Source: Eimeria necatrix (lineage: Eukaryota; Apicomplexa; Conoidasida; Eucoccidiorida; Eimeriidae). From it: DNA of 64,000 nt. The position numbers and the translations under genes were made by a program. How positions within the stretch are numbered: the stretch's first letter is position 1; every line of letters begins with the position of its first letter. The notes beneath the pieces are model-generated. The model had not been told where the DNA came from, made no database searches, and saw only the letters and a list, made by a program, of their open reading frames with translations. The stretch is from NCBI RefSeq assembly GCF_000499385.1, contig NW_013651986.1, forward strand, positions 24,074 to 88,073, read 5' to 3'. Below are positions 15,262-26,656 of the stretch, in pieces.

Positions 15262-15301
15262 GCTGCTGAGACCACCCCTGCAGGAGTGGTCTCGAAGCAG
15301 C
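15262..15301. repeat. Small imperfect inverted repeat
   Basis: The arms GCTGCT-GAGACCAC and GTGGTCTC-GA-AGCAGC flank a ten-base centre that contains CCTGCAGG. The arms pair perfectly over eight bases and then again after a two-base bulge. It could form a hairpin in DNA or RNA. No poly-T terminator or gene lies next to it. Confidence 0.55.
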
Positions 15302-16941
15302 GTTGCGCACTAGCCTCGCAGCTGCATCGAATGTTTCAACGTTGTTCTCCAGATAGTGCGTTTTGCATTTGTGTGTTTGCGCTGAAGAAGATATAAACGT
15401 GCGGAGTCGCATTCCTATCTAGGGAGCGCGTCTGTGGTTTTAATAACCCGCTCCAACTTCCATTTTGCGTGCCAGCGTCGACGACATCTGCTTGCTAAAG
15501 GCCTGGAGGCCGTGATCCAGTTACAGAATTCTGAAATGTAAGCATCTGAGCACGAGGGGAAACAGTTTCCGGTGGTTAGGGTATCTTTTTCCTGCTCGTC
15601 ACATTCTATGGCTGTTCGTGAATATCTGATCATGCATTTGAACAGGTGGCAAGTTACAATCCGGAACTCGCGGCTGTAAAGGAGCTCGGTTCGAAACTGC
15701 CGTGCATGTGGTTTGGCAAACGGCTGCCTGCGCTCCACGTACAGAGGCGCAAAGGCCTTTGCCAACGGAATACAGAGAGGGGAGGTACTGAAGAACAAAG
15801 GTGGGTCGTTGGCTTGTTCATTTGGACGCCCGCTCAAGAAATCACAACGAGGTGGAGCCCTTTTGCATAATCTTGCATTAAAAAGCTTGTGGGTTACAGC
15901 ACACGTCTCTGCAATCTTGGTCAACCGCAGTAATTACTTTCGATTGCAGTCTGGTTGTGTCGCATCCTTAGGGCTTATTTGACTGACGAAAAATGATGTT
16001 GCTTTCCGATGTACGCAAATGATGGAGCCAGATGCTAGGGTAGCAGTCGAGGTGGCGCATTGTACTTCATTCAAAGTATTTACTTTCTCACAGCATGTGC
16101 TTCTACCCCGAAACCTGCACTTGCTCATATCTGGCTTTCATATTCTGTCCTTTTAAGCTCGGGCAAGGCTTACGCACACTGAGGAGAAATGCTTTTGCTC
16201 GCACTTCATGAGTTCCAGGCAACGTTGAAATTGCATTTCAGCCACTGCCGATGTGCCCCGAACAATGCCGTCGCCTTAACCAAGTGCTCAGGTACTTACT
16301 CAATCGTTACTGTTGTCTTAAATGGTGCAACCTGAAGGCTGATCATTGCATATGGGGCCCTTAAACGGTGGCAGTGTAAAAGCTGTCAAATTACTAACAG
16401 GACGTTAGTCTCACTGCTCAGTGCACTCATATCACAAGAGCTTTCCGCGTTTGCATAATCTGCTATCCCGCTTATATCGTACTCATTCAATCAGGATTTT
16501 TGACTAGGCACATAGCAACCATTTTCGAGCAGGCTGCAGAAAATGGCAAAGTGCATCTCGTGTTCCGCCCCCTAGGGTGTCTAGGGGAGTGGTTCTTCGG
16601 GTGCTTCTCTAGGCGTGATCCCGTCATATACCAATTGGTACTGGATTAAACTAAGGATGTGCGCTTTTATATTCAAGACTAGTCGCTGTAGTCCTCTTAT
16701 ACGGTGTAGCTTGCCACCACATGTTGCTTATTGTTAGGTAGAATCGCACGTTTCAATGCATTATTGTGGTCGGTTCGAAAGGGCATCTTCTAGATTGGCA
16801 CTTAGGAGCGTCTTAACCGAAAGCTCTTCACTGATAGGTCATTTTGGGAGCCTGAAACTGAGTAAGAGGGCCGTGTTTGCCTTTGCTCTTATATGTTTGA
16901 TCCTTGAAGAGCTGCGCTTTTCTGCAAAAGGAAGTGAGCTT

Positions 16942-16987
16942 GGTGTTTCACTAGCGTAGGGTGTGGTGTTTCACTAGCGTAGGATGT
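16942..16987. repeat. 23-bp tandem duplication
   Basis: Two adjacent copies of a 23-base unit start at 16942 and 16965 and differ at one base. Each copy contains CACTAG-C-GTAGG, an acceptor-like AG one base from a donor-like GT, so the unit resembles the motif series around it but with a one-base spacer. Confidence 0.85.
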
Positions 16988-17171
16988 GTACAGCAAGGCC
17001 GTCAATTCTGAAAAACACGGAACGATTCTTCTTCCATTTGCGCAGATAATTTGGCTGGACCACTGGCTTTACAACAATGGGCACCCACCACACGCTCATC
17101 TTGCTTGAAAGTTTTGAACACAGATCGTATGTTTGCAATGCATTTGTTCACCATAGATGTGCCTACGCTGT

Positions 17172-17229
17172 GCATATGGCAAGTAAACGTGCTATGCCTT
17201 GCATATGGCAAGTAAACGTGCTATGCCTT
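17172..17229. repeat. Perfect 29-bp tandem duplication
   Basis: Bases 17172-17200 and 17201-17229 are identical over 29 positions, beginning TGCATATGGCAAGTAAACGT. Perfect identity suggests a recent slippage or duplication event. No gene or regulatory role is evident. Confidence 0.9.
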
Positions 17230-20200
17230 GGATAAAAAGGCAAGCTGACGTGCCGCACAGGTGTGTCTCCACGACGACACAGCCTTTTGTCTTCCAATAA
17301 AAGGAGGTGAGTTCACTTCTACTTCTCCAGGACGTGCAGGTTGCTTCGTGAAAAGCGATCTAGGCACAAAGTCATTCACTTTTTTTTAGAGAGCTTCCTG
17401 CCTACGAACTCGAGCAGAAAGTATGTCTTAAGGGGCGGATTCTTTTTTCTTACGAGCTAAGACAGTGCACACGGCCATATTTGCTAGGTTTACTTGAGAG
17501 CTTGTGTCGATTCCTACAAGACGTTCTTTTCCCGCTGAACTTCAATCGAGTTGTCCTGTGTGAACCGGCGCAGAAATCTTACTGAAACAGGTTCTTTTCG
17601 GGTAGTTCCTCTGTCTGCAGGCTGCTGAAGGACTAATGCATACTTGCCACCATGGTGAGCTTTGCGTTGCTGCTTTGTCATGCTCTAGTCAGAACAGTGC
17701 TGCGGTACGTTGATCAAAGCAAGTATGTCGGGGGATTGCCTTTACTGAATTATCTTCTGTTTTAGTCTGCAGATGTGGCGTGCCGAAGGGCGCCAAGCCT
17801 GTACATCTGAGCTGCAGCAGGGCTAGCTGGTGGCGCAGCCAAAAGCAGGCCCTGTGGCGGCTCAACTTTCTCAGAGAATATTTCTTGGCAGCAACACATG
17901 CCAGCGCGGGGCCGTTAACTGTCTCCTAAAGCGCGTTTAAGTTTTCAAAATTTACCCAAAGAGTTTTAAAAACGGGAAAAGCTGCGTGTAATCAATATAA
18001 ACAGCAAGTGTGACTTAATTTTACTGCTAGACATTACTTCTTGTTATCACGCTTGCCAGTTTATGAGCCCGATCAAAAGTTGCTGCATGCAAGACTCAGT
18101 TGCATCCGTTGTGAATTTTCGTCTTATGAGCAGTTTTGTCGTAGGGCTTGTGCGAAGTGCAGAACTGACAACTGCTACGAAATAGTGAAAAGCACAAAGG
18201 AGGATATCAGGCGGACTTTAGCACAGTAGATGTGCCAAACTCTTGTTGCTGGTTCTTGCAGCAAGTGAGAATCTAAGTGATGGACATGCACTACTTTGTT
18301 TATTCATCTGAAGTAGATTTGAGCTTTGAAAAACTAACGGTTCGCTTCGTGACACCCATTGAAACTCCAAGCAGTCTTGCGGAATTTCGCAAGGGTTTTC
18401 ATTTTTTAGGTTGTACGTTGTTTACTGCAGAGGCTAGAACATCACCTTCGTGTGGTATGTCCAACTCCTGAACCTTGAGGATCATCTTACCGTCTTAGCA
18501 CATTTTGCACTCAAGGTAGCAATTTCTGGAGTTGCAGAGAATACGCATAGGTACAGACGCTTTAATCACTTTGCTAGCCAGAGAAATAATGACTTCATAT
18601 GGTCTTCATGCACTGGAACATTCATGCCGGAGGAAATGCTAACCAAACGCCTGGTTGAAGTGTGTAAGGTTTCGTTATTCACCCATGCTGGAAGTTGAAT
18701 ATTACGTACCGCGCCTCCTTTCCTGAAGGAGCAAAAATCCTGTCTGCAGCAGCGGGTGGCTTTTGCAGCTTATTTAGGGGCAGCCTGCTGTTTACACGGC
18801 ACTCCGCTCGTCGTGATCGAGACTTGCATGCAAAGGGCAAATTGTTTAGGCGAGTGGACGTCCCCGTGTTGCCTACCGGTTGTTGCACTGGCTTTTGTAC
18901 GCCGTCTCCGATGCCAGCAGACGCAGTGACTCTGCATGGCGCGGCACTCTTCGGAGATATGCGCGACTCTGTACTTCCTCGTGACTGAGCTACAGGCTGT
19001 AAGTATTCACAGTAGCAAATGCTTCGCAAAGTGCACTTCATTCATTTTACCGCCAAATTCTGGTTCCCGTTCTACTGTTTAGGAGCAAAATACACTTGCC
19101 TGTAGTCAAACGGTTTATTAAGCTTGCCACTTACCATTTTGCCCTAATGCGTTGCTAACAAATCATTGGCAGGAATGACATGCTGAATTTATGGCACTTT
19201 TGCACATTCACTCGGTGTTTATGTAGAGCAGTGATGCCAAAATTTTATCCCGGGAACAGAGGGTGAGCGCTAGCTTTTACCAATATGTCTGCATGAAATG
19301 GGAGCTTAGCGCAAGAACTACCGAGAACGTTCTGTCAATGAATTGAAAACGGTTGCTGCCAAAGGCATGAAGCAGGCTACTGCCAGCTGCTCTCCTATCG
19401 ACAAAATATAGATCGTACGTTCGTTGCTTCGTGAGGCTTGCACAAAGTATTTGGCAATGCTCCGGGGCACCCACCGAAGGGCCGTGACACTGCGCAAAAG
19501 TGCCATTCAGCCATGTTTCGAATTGCCATTGCATTCTGGTTTGGTCACAGATTGTGCGTGTTCTTGGTCGTCTCCACAGAGCGCCAAATAATCGCCGTGG
19601 TTTGTGCTTCTATTTGTGATTGCTTTGTTCTCTAGAAGAATTGAGTCGTAAAATCGCACTATATGTAGGAGGTGAGTCAATGTGTGTGTTTGTTTGCATA
19701 TTGCATCAGCAAACAGGCAAGTGCAGGGGCAGCTGAGTTCTTTTGGTAACTAAATTTTGCGTGTCCTTCCCTTGTGTAATCCTAACATTAGGACGTGCGT
19801 TACAGGTTGAATGTACTTAAACGTCCAAAAGGGAGAGTATTCTTTTTCCACTACCAGCATTCTTGGGACGTAGGGCATCAGTGGGAATCATGCAGATGCC
19901 GATAGCGCTGCGTGAAGGCGCATCTTTAGTTTCATCTCTAAGACTAGATCACCGTACGCCCAGGTCGTGCGTACTTTACACAGGAACAGGCAGCGATCCT
20001 AGTCAAGAAACAGCAGCTCTCAGAGAAAGGTTGCATTCATGGTGCCTTTCAAAGTCTCTTACGAGATCGCGAAACGCTTGGAGTTGAGCGAATTTCATAT
20101 TGGGCAATCGGCTGAGAGTTAGCTTACGGCGGCTTTCCTTTAGTTAGCGCTTCAAGCAGTCTGAACAGAGAAACGGAACAGCGCGTATCATCTTGCAGAA

Positions 20201-23200
20201 TGTGCGTTTCACCCGTATTCGCATGTGCTGTAGTTGCACCCAGAGGCTGTATATATAGTGCAGTCGGCAAACTACAGCAGGCTTGTCTGCTGCACAGTCT
20301 ATCCTGTCTAGGGGGTACAGCGAGCGCACTCTGCGTTCCTGCCTTTCTATGCAAGTATACGCCGTCTACTTTTTGTGGCGCCATCTTTAATACCCAAATC
20401 ACAACTTTCCCAGGGTGCGGAAATATCTGGAAAGCGGTTAGATGCCTTTGGAGCTTGTTTGAACCACAGCCCTCTATAGAAGGGCCATTGTTGGTGGCTT
20501 CCAGACGTTCCTTATTTTGAGGGCAGAAAGTGAGTAGCAAATAGCCAAAGATCACATTCGGCATACTCCATTACTTCGTGTCATTACTGAAGTTTTGCCC
20601 AAAGTGATGCAGCAGATGTAAAGGGACTTTATCCAAAGCGAAATACCGACTAGCCTGTTCGCTCCTAAAAGATCGTGGGTATATAATTAAGCGTTTTGCA
20701 AACGAAGGCTACACGGCGAGCGTCTTGCTTTAGTGCGACGCATTGCGCAAAGTGTGGCTCGAACGTGAGCATGCTCAGGCTCAACAATATCGTCCCTCAA
20801 GATGGGCAAACGCACGTAACTGCGCGAAGTCGCACTAGAACTACCCACTGCGCTGGGTTTGCAAACTTTCGCACCGGCTTTATGCAACCACTTCAAAGTC
20901 CTACAGTGCTGAATTAGTATGCATTGCATTGGTGGAATTTCGCTCGCAAACTACGTAGAAGCCCAAGGGAGAAGACTTTGAAGGAGGCTTTTATTCGAAT
21001 TGTATCTCGGCGAAAGTTAAATGCTGGGGAGTCGTAGATACGGACAGAGGGATCAGCGCTATAAACTAGCATTGTGTGACTGCAAGGTGGCGTGCTTGAA
21101 AATGCTACTGCGTTGTCACGCCTTCACGGTATAGCCAATGCGCCGCAGGAGAAAATGCATCAAGTGTACTTTCTGCCTTGGCATGCCTCTTTAGTTGGCG
21201 TGGATGGTGTTTTTTCAATCCTTCCGTGTCCATAGCAAGTAAGTTTCTGCTAACTTCTATGTTGAGGTGCTGGCGCTGTTATTGTTATAGTAGGGCCCTG
21301 TGGCATTCTTAGCGTATTGCAGAACACCCATGCTACAAATAACGAATTTTTCCAACTCATACTCTTCATAGGTAGAAATTACGGGGCTCTGCTTTAGAGT
21401 GTGGCTGAGGCTACAGCTTCGGTGAGCGTTTTTTCAACACCTCGTGTTGTAAGGCTCAGCGTGTGGAAAATGCGATACTTTCAGTAAGACTGATTCGCTT
21501 CGTTTTGCGTGGTTATTCTTGGTTGCGATCCAGAAAGTGCGTGTGCATCACAATGGCGAGAATTGCAGAGGCTTGCAGATTCCCGTAGGCTACGTGCTCT
21601 GCTGCCTCTGTACATTGTAGTCTGTCCATGCTTTCTGTTTGCCGCACCAAGAATCACTTTCCCGCGTGCATGCAGTGCGCTGTGAGCATAGCTCTCCTTT
21701 ATATATCAAATGCCTGCCCTTGCGGATAATTTAGGCTTAGTGTCTGCCTGTCACGCTGCGGTGCGAACTTGTGTACGAGCTAATTCGCTGATGTACTGCA
21801 TTTACCACCAAGCCAGCCGGATTTATATTGTTATTTGTCATGTTTAGAAACGCCATTACGATTGCAAATCTCGTTTTCATGTTTTGCAGAGGCGTTACCT
21901 TGGGGACATTCAGCAGAGTGGCACATTGACGGCTGAATTATTTCGTAAGAGCGTACGTTTCCTCGCATTTTAGGCTGTGCTTCACGTCGGCAGCGCCGTC
22001 GGTATGAACAGTTTCTTATCTGGACGCCACGGACATTGCGCATTTTTGGCTTCTGTGGTCCACTTCATGCTAGGCTTGAGGTTCCTGAAGTACCCATTGC
22101 GCTGCAGTGCTCTGATCTCCTCAAGAAGTGCATTTTGCAAGCATATCTCCCATCTGTTTGTAGGTCGGTTTCTACCTGCAAGACATGCTTTTAATGACGC
22201 TTCAGATGCATTTGTGCCAGAGGGACCTCGTAAAACGTTTTGAATAAGATTAAGTCGGGCTAGCTCTTCAACAAGGGCATTAATATTAGCGGCACAAGGT
22301 CGTGGATGCCGAAGAAGGTGTAGCCACGATACAGAGTCCCTGGTGCTAATCGCCTGATACCTGAGCCTCTGAAGTTAGTTATACATTGTAAACATCGTGG
22401 CACTCGTAGGAGTCACAGTTGTCTTTTCAAGTTTGTTGGCACACAACTGCACGCACCAGCGCGGGACGCTCTTCATGCCTGTGTTACAGTTGGTACGGTG
22501 TTACTTCAGCAGACAGCATGCCACAGTCATTTTTTCCTCTTTTCAGGTTGTATACCCGAACGCTAAGTTACGCGACTCGTTCCTCGGTTTGTAGTGCGTT
22601 GTTTGACGAAGGCTTTATACATGTAGAAGCGCTTCGGGGATGCCCACTGCATGCTATAAATATAGTTCACGTGACCAGCTTGTAAGCCAACTCTCTCATC
22701 GCCTCGTCTTAGTTTGCATTCTTAGTGTGAAACGCAAGGAAAGCGGCGGTCCAGCCGTTTGCAGCCTTGAGCTACCAGCTGACTCCATAACATTTTTGTC
22801 GGCACGACAATTAGAAGTATATCTTGGGTGACTCTTGGCAGTGTGGCGGCATGTCCCCAGCCTTTGTTTCCGAATGATCAGCACTGGCCGCAACAGCTCC
22901 TTGCAGGCCATGCTGAGACAAGCAGCTGTAAAGCAAAGAATCTAAGTATTTTTTTCTCCAGAGAGTAAGCTAGTTGAACTTGACCTTAGCATACAGAAAA
23001 CGGCTGCGCATTGCTTCATCCCCCAAAGGTCTGGACAGTACGTGCCTCAACGGTCGTTCCACATATATTGCACTGCTGCTTACACGGGAGCAATGCCGTT
23101 GGACATCTAGCTGAGGGCATTCTAGTTTCACGGTTTGCATTGGCTGTTTTCTCACAATTTGCTTGCTCCTGCGCGTCTGTCTCATGCCATATACAGATTG

Positions 23201-25063
23201 TGGGTTGCTGTTCTGAGTCAACACCAAGTGGCCGTGAAACATCAGACTTTCCTTCATGTGCATCGCATGGGGGAAAGTCTGAACTCGTGAGCCTCGCTCC
23301 CTACACTTAAAAAGGCATGCTAAATGCAGATAGCAGTGCAGCTGTGGCCGCGTTGCTGACTCGCCTATTCTGTTCCAACATGAATAACGCTTGTAACTGT
23401 CGAACAGTACGCTGTGATCTTGCTGTATACTACTTCAATGGCAGCTCATTTTGGCTAAACTTTCCTGTGCATTGCCTGCGCCCATAGGCTTCATTAAGTG
23501 TAATACGCCAAGGCGTGGCATCTTCATAATTCGCTGCAAGCAAATATAAACTACGTGACAAGCATACTTTGAGCGCCGTTTTGTAGAGATACAAACGTGC
23601 TTCATCGGGAAGCCGTCCTCCTTCGTGCCCACCAGTGGTTCTTCGACGTGTGCATGCCAGGGGTTTTGATGAACAAGCTCTTAGTTTCCAGGACGAACTG
23701 GAATTGCATTGCATCTACATGCTACTTCACTGCTGATGTATTTTGTGTACGACGGATGCCAACGCGTAATCCGGGCTACCACCTGCTTCAGAGATGTGCT
23801 TTGGAGTCGACTTGTGCCTAATGCAAGAGCTCTGGCATTCCTCTCAGAAAGTGCGCACTCTCCATCTTTTGTTCTTAATTTTTGATGCAACACAACTGAA
23901 GTTCAAACGGATCTCTGTGTCTTGATGCAACGAAATATATGGATAAACGAAGCCACTTTGAGGTTTCATATAGGGGTTAAAACTGCGTCGACCACACTTC
24001 TCCTTTAGACTGAGCATCTCAGTGGGAAGAGACAAAGTTCCGGCCTCCACACACCAGAGTATGAGTGCATTTAAATATAGAGAGCGAAGGACACGCATTT
24101 TAGGCATTGTGGGCCAATAAACCATCGAAATGTGGGAGCGGTCGCTTCTGGGGCTTTCGAATGGTACACTAAACTCAGCCACAAGGGATGCATTCTCGTG
24201 ATTTTTTACGTTGTCCTTTCTTATGCCCGAGCCAAGTGTCGACGTTACGTTAGTTTGTACTCTACAAGCGCTACAAGAGCAGTGGAATTGTTGATTTGGT
24301 GATTCATCAAATGGTAAGCACGTCATGTACAAGTATCAAAGCGTGGAACACACTCCGTTTCCACATGATCTGTCGCCAAACATATAATTAAAGCTGCACT
24401 TGCAAGGGTCTTATCTCTGTCCTCAGAAAGTATGCGTTTTCTCTGTTATTGTTAAGGGGTTTGGGTTCAGCTCACATTACGAGATTCGCCCGAGTAAATT
24501 TGAACTGCTACATATCCCAGCATTTTAGACGCCCAAATATATTCGTTCAATAGATGTTACATTCATCATCATTTGTGATAATGCCTTCAAAGTTAGGACA
24601 CAATAACCAGAAAACGGAGGGGACACTTGTACTCTGGACTGCTAATGGCGTGCAGCCCGTGAGCTGGCTTTTCTCATCCATGCATCCCCCAGAAGTGGAA
24701 TATAAGTGGCACAGAGCAGCACCCAAGTATCTGCAGTGCTTGTCACAAGCGTTCAGTGACTGCGACCTTGTTAGTGGCCAAATGGAGAATGCTCGTCGCG
24801 ACGGTGATATAACGTAACCTACCACTGTGAAGCAAAAATGCCAAAATAACTGTAAAGAATAATCATCCTCATGCTAGTAATCGATAAGCAGAAAGCCAAA
24901 GCTTGGGGTCCATTAGTACTTTATTAAGGCTTTGGAGCAGGATCATACGCTTAGCATGGCCTCACCGGCGTTTCTCATGAAAATACAGTCAGTTGGTACG
25001 CAGCCTGAGTCCTTACTGTAAATGGTTAAAAAGTGCGGCAGATGCACCTCATGGTAGTGTAAT

Positions 25064-25119
25064 GCAGTTGGTGAACTCCTTTGGTGGTATTGCTACCACC
25101 AAAGGAGTTCACCAACTGC
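25064..25119. repeat. Perfect 26-bp inverted repeat with a 4-nt loop
   Basis: Bases 25064-25089 are the exact reverse complement of 25094-25119, with TTGC between. This is a perfect hairpin of 26 pairs in DNA that otherwise lacks repeats. It begins GCAGTTGGTGAACTCC. It may be the end product of a fold-back duplication, or a transcribed hairpin. There is no nearby gene, poly-T tract or target-site duplication that I can see. Confidence 0.9.
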
Positions 25120-26595
25120 CTGCAGCCCTACGCACTTATATTTTACATTGAAAGGACTGGCGTCATACAGCCGACATCCCACAATACCTCCATATCTTCT
25201 ACTGGCTAGGCCTTACCCACGCGTCGTCAAAACCTGCTTTTGCGTAAGAACAACGGTAAGAATAAAAGTCCATCCGATGGAATGCAATACGACGCCACAC
25301 CGGTTGCATCTCACGTGCGTGGTTGCTTGAATGCAGACTATATTTTTCCCCCTCAGTTCCTCTTTTCTGCATTGATCAAGGCTTAAATGCAATTCGGTTT
25401 TGTTTCTGAGGTGACAGGACACAAATGTATCCACAGTTTGTGTTAGCAGTGTAAGCACCTTGCGTGGTTGCTAAGCGTGATTGGAGCATGCTGTTCATGA
25501 TTCATGTGGATGTGTTTTGCTAGTCAAGGAGGTTAATATAATACAGTATGACACTAAACCCAAATTTTCTGCCTGCCGAGAATGCTACCCAGACAGTCCG
25601 TTCGGAAACATATATTCTACAAAAGGTATGTAGAACAGCTTCCGCTGTCGCGCTTGAGGCAGTGACCTACTAATGCTTACCCGCAAAGAGGGCCTTCTTC
25701 TAGAAGAAAGATGTCCACGCTTTGCTCTAGTTTTCCTCTCAAAGATCAGCGCATAGCTGACCTGGTTTTCTCTCCTGTGATTGCGGAGAAAGCAACTCCT
25801 CACTGCAGCTAGAGCCCCAAAACCAGTCGCAAACTGTTCGATTGCCGACGGCCATCACACTTATAACGTTGGCTTTTTGAATAGGCAACAGCTTCCGCGT
25901 GGTCACCCTACCCGGGGCCCATTCCTTCCAGCCGCAGGGATGACGGAACCCAACAGCACAAGCATGGCAAGAGCGGACGAACACAGGGAGCCGCCTCTAC
26001 ATTATCTTCCGTCAGTTCAGTGCATCTGCTTGTATTTTTTGGCGGGACTTTTATAATTTGTCCAAAATATGGCATTTTCGTTGAGGGGCACGTTTGAGGT
26101 AGAACTGTAGAAATAACGCAAATATTTCAAGCAGCTGTAGACGCATTTTCTACCCTGGACAAATATTAGATGTCGCCTTTACTTTGGGCAGCGCCTTCAG
26201 CCATGTACGCGTTCAACAGCAGTGAGAAACCATGTTGGCCAAAAGCCCACTCTAGTTTGCTCAAAGAGTGCTTTTGCATGTTGTTCTCAAGTAAACAGGT
26301 GGCATTGCTTACCATTTTACGCCATATACAACCAAGCCGATACAAGGAGTATCTACAATTTGCGCAAGCAATGTCTGTATCCCACTACGGGAAACGTGAA
26401 GAAATCACACAAAAAGATTTCTGAAAACGCAGTAAACTCCGGGAATCGACACTTCTTCTTAGCAACAATAACGTTCGGACGTAACGAAAGTCTTTTAGTT
26501 ACAGGAAGGCACGGGGAACTTGGCAACCGCAATATGGAAAAGAATTGATTTATTTGCGTATGAGAATCGAAGACACCATGCGGGACAAAGCGCCG

Positions 26596-26656
26596 ATCAG
26601 CACAGTGAACACGCCACTGACATACAAGTGCCCATTAGCACAGTGAATAGGCCACT
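26596..26656. repeat. Imperfect 38-base-period direct repeat
   Basis: Two copies of a sequence close to AT(C/T)AGCACAGTGAA..GCCACT start at 26596 and 26634 and agree at most of 23 positions. No function can be inferred. Confidence 0.6.

Larger units (their letters stand above)
246..25001 (+). other. One-strand series of composite (A/C/T)AG-NNN-GTRNG motifs (splice acceptor, 3 nt, splice donor)
   Basis: By eye, about 44 sites match (A/C/T)AG-NNN-GTRNGT. First base of the GT: 1152, 1931, 2289, 2536, 3984, 4972, 5656, 5864, 6318, 7144, 7545, 8113, 8784, 8964, 9860, 10350, 10684, 10804, 11598, 12345, 13605, 13888, 14386, 14657, 14886, 15356, 17127, 17307, 17421, 17723, 18413, 18999, 19415, 19554, 19672, 19795, 19967, 20202, 20530, 20675, 21239, 21537, 21953, 23200. 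About 26 more differ only in the last base: 252, 1369, 1700, 2119, 2744, 4469, 5416, 6033, 6084, 6442, 6688, 6906, 7846, 8308, 9682, 12962, 13333, 18008, 18265, 19263, 22493, 22682, 22965, 23851, 24430, 24996. With equal base frequencies roughly 2 and 9 would be expected on one strand of 25 kb. Many are preceded by pyrimidine-rich DNA (11598, 14657, 18413, 22550, 22965). Usual spacing is 100-600 bases. Function unknown. Micro-exons, recursive splice sites or relics of an intron-like repeat all fit. Confidence 0.65.
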
